Positions 7,284-12,395 of a stretch of 12,395 nt of DNA are shown here, piece by piece. The notes under the pieces are model-generated. The model was not told the DNA's origin, did no database searches, and saw nothing but the letters and a program-made list of their open reading frames with translations. Location of the stretch: contig JBFHML010000061.1 in NCBI GenBank assembly GCA_041594335.1, positions 1-12,395 of the forward strand. Reading direction: 5' to 3'. Position 1 is the first letter of the stretch. Every line of letters starts with the position of its first letter. The stretch comes from JAGPUQ01 sp041594335. Its GTDB lineage: Bacteria > Pseudomonadota > Gammaproteobacteria > Pseudomonadales > Porticoccaceae. Position numbers and translations under genes: made by a program.

Positions 7284-7604
7284 TCAGGCTTCCGCTGCCG
7301 CCTCTTCGATCAGTTGCTTGAGCTCGCCGCTCTCGAACATCTCCGTGACGATATCGCAACCGCCAATCAACTCGCCTTTGACCCAAAGCTGGGGGAAGGT
7401 CGGCCAATCCGCATATTTGGGAAGATTGGCCCGGATATCGGGGTTGCTCAGCACATCGACATAGGCGAAACGCTGACCACAGGCCATCAAGGCCTGCACG
7501 GTGCGCGCGGAGAAACCGCACTGCGGCTGCTCGGGCGAACCCTTCATGTACAAGATGACGGGATTGCTTTCTATCTGTTCGCGAATGGTGTCTAGGATAT
7601 CCAT
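7284..7604 (-). CDS. grxD: monothiol glutaredoxin, Grx4 type
   Basis: A 106-residue CGFS monothiol glutaredoxin, which binds a glutathione-ligated [2Fe-2S] cluster with another Grx4 or with BolA proteins and serves iron-sulfur cluster delivery. It is strongly similar to E. coli GrxD. Visible motifs are LYMKGSP (Lys21), the active site CGFS at 29-32, WPTFPQLW with the cis-proline at Pro71, and GGCDIV (81-86), the glutathione-binding end. It lacks the short acidic C-terminal tail of the E. coli protein. ATG at 7604 is preceded by AGAGG at a rather long spacing of about 11 bases. It converges with rnt and diverges from argD. A possible -10 element (TACACT on the minus strand, 7649-7644) lies about 40 bases upstream. 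Confidence 0.97.
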   Translation of the reverse strand: MDILDTIREQIESNPVILYMKGSPEQPQCGFSARTVQALMACGQRFAYVDVLSNPDIRANLPKYADWPTFPQLWVKGELIGGCDIVTEMFESGELKQLIEEAAAEA

Positions 7605-7853
7605 GAACAGGATGACCTCTCACAGCAGGTGGCCGACCCCGCCAGTGTACTCCAGGTGGCCCCCATCTCGAAACCGGGGCGCCAGCCGCCCGCCGAGTCG
7701 GCGCCCAATGGATTGCCCTTTGGCCACAAGCGCAGTAACATCCGCGCCTCGGACAGGCAGCGCTGGCTGCCTGTTTGCGTTTTTTCGTTTCCGTTTTCTG
7801 CTGACCACCGCGATTACCCGGAACAAACAGCGCCCGGGTGGCAGGAAGATCCC
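7605..7853 (+). promoter_or_regulatory. grxD-argD divergent region with structured argD leader
   Basis: No convincing gene lies in these 249 bases. On the plus strand, in order: a GGGCGCC/GGCGCCC hairpin (7677-7683 with 7700-7706), a candidate promoter TTGCCC (7713-7718), 17 bases, TAACAT (7736-7741), a terminator-like hairpin (7753-7774 plus T tail), and an ACCCGG/CCGGGT hairpin (7816-7821 with 7834-7839) ending just before the argD ribosome site AGGA (7843-7846). The order suggests that argD may be controlled after transcription starts. Confidence 0.45.
7753..7785 (+). terminator. intrinsic terminator-like hairpin in argD leader
   Basis: ACAGGCAGC (7753-7761) pairs perfectly with GCTGCCTGT (7766-7774) around a GCTG loop, and TTGCGTTTTTT follows. 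It faces the plus strand, 68 bases before the argD start. rnt transcripts should already stop at 7216-7247, so this must act on a transcript beginning between there and here: an attenuated argD message or a short RNA. Confidence 0.7.
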
Positions 7854-9026
7854 ATGGCGAATGGCAGTGCACTGATGAATACCTATGGAGAGCGGCGTCT
7901 GACCCTGGCTCGAGGCGCGGGCGCCTGGGTGTGGGACGACACCGGAAGAAAATATCTGGATGCCCTATCGGGGATCGCCGTTTGCGGCCTCGGGCACGCC
8001 CACCCGGAAATCACCCGCGCAGTCGCAGAGCAGGCCGCTGCCCTGGTCCACTGCTCGAACCTCTACCACATCCCCACGCAACAGCAGCTTGCAGAGACCC
8101 TGTGCGCCAGCAGCGGCATGGACAAAGTCTTCTTTGCCAACTCCGGCGCCGAGGCGAATGAGGCCGCGATCAAGATCGCCCGCCTCCACGGGCACGCGCG
8201 CGGACTCGAGGTGCCGAACATCATCGTCATGGAGCGCGCGTTCCACGGCCGCACGCTGGCCACGCTGACGGCGACCGGCAGCCGCAAGGTCCAAGCCGGT
8301 TTCGAGCCGCTGGTACGCGGTTTCGTGCGCGCCCCGTTCGGTGATGTCGAGGCGCTCGAAACCATCGCCCGCAACAACCCCAACATCGCCGCAGTACTGG
8401 TGGAACCCATCCAGGGCGAGGGTGGCATCCGGATTCCGGACGCCGATTACCTGCGGCGGTTGCGCGCGCTGTGTGATCAGCGCAATTGGCTGCTGATGCT
8501 CGACGAAATCCAAACCGGCACCGGCCGCACCGGCACCCTCTTCCACTATCAACAGCGTGATCTGTTGCCCGATGTGGCCACCCTTGCCAAAGGGCTGGGC
8601 AACGGCATGCCAATCGGTGCCTGCCTGGCCCGCGGTGCCGCTGCGGAGTTGCTCGGGCCGGGCAAGCACGGTTCGACTTTTGGCGGAAACCCGGTGGCCT
8701 GTGCCGCCGGCCTCGCCACGCTGCGCATCCTCGAACAGGAAAATCTCTATCGGCGTGCCCGGCAACTCGGCGACCAACTATTGGCGGCATTTCGGTCTGC
8801 CTTGGACGGCTGCGGAGCGGTACGGGAGATCCGCGCCAGCGGCCTCATGCTGGGCATCGAGCTCGACCGCCCCTGCGCCGAGCTGGTGCAGCGGGCTGCC
8901 GACCGCGGCCTGCTCATCAATGTCACCGCAGAGACGGTGGTGCGTTTGCTGCCGCCGCTTATTCTCAGCGACGCGGAGGCGAGCCAGTTGGTTGAGACCC
9001 TGGCGCCGCTGATCCGCGAACTCTGA
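7854..9026 (+). CDS. argD: acetylornithine aminotransferase
   Basis: A 390-residue class III PLP aminotransferase, converting N-acetylglutamate semialdehyde to N-acetylornithine in arginine synthesis. Enzymes of this type often also serve lysine synthesis as succinyl-diaminopimelate aminotransferase. Motifs in order: NSGAEANE (96-103, phosphate binding), FHGRT (130-134), EPIQGEGG (184-191), LDEIQTGTGRTG (216-227) with the PLP-pairing Asp217, LAKGLGNG with the Schiff-base Lys246, and GSTFGGNP (273-280). The open frame extends to 7629, but ATG at 7854 matches the family start and has AGGA 7 bases upstream. The longer form would read through a terminator hairpin. argF follows after 47 bp in the same direction, so the two form an arginine operon. 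Closely related transaminases (AstC, GabT) cannot be excluded by motifs alone, but the argF linkage and length favour ArgD. Confidence 0.93.
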   Translation: MANGSALMNTYGERRLTLARGAGAWVWDDTGRKYLDALSGIAVCGLGHAHPEITRAVAEQAAALVHCSNLYHIPTQQQLAETLCASSGMDKVFFANSGAEANEAAIKIARLHGHARGLEVPNIIVMERAFHGRTLATLTATGSRKVQAGFEPLVRGFVRAPFGDVEALETIARNNPNIAAVLVEPIQGEGGIRIPDADYLRRLRALCDQRNWLLMLDEIQTGTGRTGTLFHYQQRDLLPDVATLAKGLGNGMPIGACLARGAAAELLGPGKHGSTFGGNPVACAAGLATLRILEQENLYRRARQLGDQLLAAFRSALDGCGAVREIRASGLMLGIELDRPCAELVQRAADRGLLINVTAETVVRLLPPLILSDAEASQLVETLAPLIREL

Positions 9027-9073
9027 ACGACAGCGCCTCGGCCAGCAGCCTTCGTCCCGCGGGGAACGACTCT

Positions 9074-9985
9074 ATGAAACCCAGACACTTTCTCCGGCTC
9101 ACCGATCTCTCGAGCGCTGAGCTCAGCGCACTCATCGATGACGCCATCGCCCTTAAGCGCGCCCATCGCGAAGGCCGCGAGCCGCCGGTCATGGCCGGCA
9201 AAGTGCTGGGCATGATTTTCGAGAAATCCTCCACGCGCACCCGGGTGTCCTTTGAAAGCGGCATGGCGCAAATGGGCGGCAGCGCCATCTTTCTCTCCCC
9301 GACCGACACCCAGCTCGGCCGCGGCGAACCGGTCGAAGATACCGCCCGGGTACTGTCGCGGATGGTCGACATCATCATGGTTCGCACCTATGGGCACGCC
9401 AAACTGGAGCGCTTTGCCGCCCATTCCCGTGTGCCGGTGATCAATGCCCTGACCGATGACTTTCACCCCTGCCAAGTATTGGCGGACATCCAAACCTTCG
9501 TAGAACATCGCGGCCCCATCGCCGGGCGCAGCGTCGCCTGGATCGGCGACGGAAACAACATGTGCCAAAGCTATATCGAGGCCGCCCCGCTGTTCGATTT
9601 CGAACTTCGCATTGCCTGCCCCCGGGGCTACGAGCCGGATTCGGCGTTGGTGAGCGCCGCCGGCGGTACAGTCCAGCTCGGACAGGACCCCGCGGCGGCC
9701 GTCGCCGGTGCCGATCTCGTGCTTACCGACGTTTTTGCCTCCATGGGCCAAGAGGCCGAACAACAAGAGCGGGCCGCACGCTTCGCCGGTTTTCAGGTCA
9801 ATCACGAGCTGCTGCAAACAGCCGCCCCAGACGCGCTTTTCATGCATTGCCTCCCCGCCCACCGTGGCGAGGAAGTCAGCGCGGCGCTGCTCGAAGATGA
9901 GCGTTACTCCGTGGTCTGGGACGAAGCCGAAAATCGCCTCCATAGCCAGAAAGCCTTGATGCGCTTTCTGCTCGACCGGCGATGA
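9074..9985 (+). CDS. argF: ornithine carbamoyltransferase, anabolic type
   Basis: A 303-residue enzyme, making citrulline from ornithine and carbamoyl phosphate in arginine synthesis. The carbamoyl-phosphate motif SSTRTR (52-57), the MVRTYGH loop with Arg104, FHPCQ (130-134), the ornithine-closing loop DVFASMG (219-225) and FMHCLPAHR (256-264) are all present. The length is that of the short anabolic ArgF enzymes. ATG at 9074 has GGGGA 8 bases upstream. It stands second after argD. No clear hairpin terminator follows; a T7 run at 10018-10024 has no stem before it. A long open frame on the opposite strand across argD/argF is a shadow of GC-rich codon use. Confidence 0.97.
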   Translation: MKPRHFLRLTDLSSAELSALIDDAIALKRAHREGREPPVMAGKVLGMIFEKSSTRTRVSFESGMAQMGGSAIFLSPTDTQLGRGEPVEDTARVLSRMVDIIMVRTYGHAKLERFAAHSRVPVINALTDDFHPCQVLADIQTFVEHRGPIAGRSVAWIGDGNNMCQSYIEAAPLFDFELRIACPRGYEPDSALVSAAGGTVQLGQDPAAAVAGADLVLTDVFASMGQEAEQQERAARFAGFQVNHELLQTAAPDALFMHCLPAHRGEEVSAALLEDERYSVVWDEAENRLHSQKALMRFLLDRR

Positions 9986-10060
9986 CCCGGCACGACCCGA
10001 CGCCCTACCCCCCTACATTTTTTTCCCTACGAGCCGGCAGCGATCCCGACAGCGCGCCGG

Positions 10061-10089
10061 CTGTGGATCTATCCCCTGCTTATCCACAG
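10061..10089. promoter_or_regulatory. DnaA boxes upstream of nrdA
   Basis: TTATCCACA at 10080-10088 is a perfect DnaA box. A second, imperfect one in the opposite orientation (TGTGGATCT, 7 of 9) is at 10062-10070. Together they form a perfect 8-bp inverted repeat CTGTGGAT/ATCCACAG with 13 bases between. DnaA control of nrdAB is established in E. coli, and the position upstream of the promoter fits. Confidence 0.75.
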
Positions 10090-10105
10090 CTAGCTAACAC
10101 CAATT

Positions 10106-10121
10106 TCCCCACATATTGTGT
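10106..10121. promoter_or_regulatory. NrdR box 1
   Basis: TCCCCACATATTGTGT agrees with the NrdR consensus ACAC(A/T)ATATAT(A/T)GTGT at 12 of 16 positions; the right half is nearly perfect. It adjoins the candidate -35 element of nrdA. NrdR is the ATP/dATP-sensing repressor of ribonucleotide reductase genes. Confidence 0.75.
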
Positions 10122-10137
10122 TGCAATCGCCTCCTAG

Positions 10138-10153
10138 GCACATTATGTTGTAG
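10138..10153. promoter_or_regulatory. NrdR box 2
   Basis: GCACATTATGTTGTAG agrees with the NrdR consensus at 11 of 16 positions and covers the candidate -10. It begins exactly 32 bases after box 1, about three helical turns, the usual arrangement for cooperative NrdR binding. Confidence 0.75.
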
Positions 10154-10284
10154 GTTGTTTGGGGCGCTCACCGAGGCGGCCGCGCCATCGCCCGGAGCGA
10201 TCGGAAATCCCCAACAAAAACAACGGCTAAGGAAAGGCCCTGAACAGTCTCCAGCAACCGTCCGCACAAGACAGGCACGCCATC

Positions 10285-12395
<2,111 letters not shown>

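Larger units (their letters stand above)
9986..10284 (+). promoter_or_regulatory. argF-nrdA intergenic region, nrdA control region
   Basis: There is no gene in these 299 bases. It holds an AGCCGGC/GCCGGCT inverted repeat (10032-10038 with 10056-10062), DnaA boxes, two NrdR-like boxes with a promoter, and a 5' leader of about 130 bases. A candidate promoter is TTGCAA (10121-10126), 17 bases, TATGTT (10144-10149). Confidence 0.6.

Noticed and set aside
7629..7853. N-terminal extension of ArgD
   Set aside because: It would require translating through a terminator hairpin, and family similarity begins at the ATG at 7854 with a good ribosome site.
7603..7875. Arg-rich open frame across the argD leader, possible leader peptide for attenuation
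   Set aside because: It continues open back into grxD antisense sequence and past the argD start, has no ribosome site of note, and Arg richness is expected from GC-rich sequence.
8747..9943. 398-codon open frame on the minus strand
   Set aside because: It lies antisense to argD and argF, both unmistakable; long antisense frames are common in GC-rich codons, and its product resembles no family I know.

Overview
The window looks like chromosomal DNA of a fairly GC-rich gammaproteobacterium. The best residue-level matches are Pseudomonas- or E. coli-type PyrC, RNase T, Grx4, ArgD, ArgF and a class I NrdA with two N-terminal ATP-cone regions. A DnaA box and paired NrdR-like boxes precede nrdA. 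I cannot fix the genus.

Left part (1-5197, minus strand): a gene set for envelope proteins of unknown function. It reads DUF1302 predicted outer-membrane barrel (3401-5197), then a DUF1329 secreted protein 10 bp downstream (1960-3390), a second DUF1329 paralog (337-1773), and the 5' end of a third, cut by the window edge (1-146). All four N-termini look like signal peptides. DUF1302/DUF1329 pairs are known from bacteria handling steroids, lipids or other hydrophobic compounds, often near RND/MMPL-type transporters. Their molecular role is unsettled, and no enzyme or transporter that would name a substrate lies in this window.

Middle (5198-10000): a 300-bp divergent region with direct repeats and a dyad separates this locus from housekeeping genes on the plus strand. 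pyrC (pyrimidine synthesis) overlaps rnt (RNase T) by the 4 bases TTGA. A bidirectional hairpin terminator follows, then convergent grxD (monothiol glutaredoxin, minus strand), then argD and argF (arginine synthesis). The 249-bp argD leader carries a terminator-like hairpin with a T-rich tail. It suggests either attenuation or an unannotated short RNA.

Right part (9986-12395): a regulatory region with DnaA boxes and two NrdR-like boxes 32 bp apart drives nrdA, which runs off the right edge after 703 full codons.

The housekeeping genes are ordinary. The parts worth a second look are the tandem DUF1329 array with its DUF1302 partner, the repeats upstream of it, the argD leader, and the layered control of nrdA. 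I found no CRISPR array, mobile element, tRNA or rRNA.
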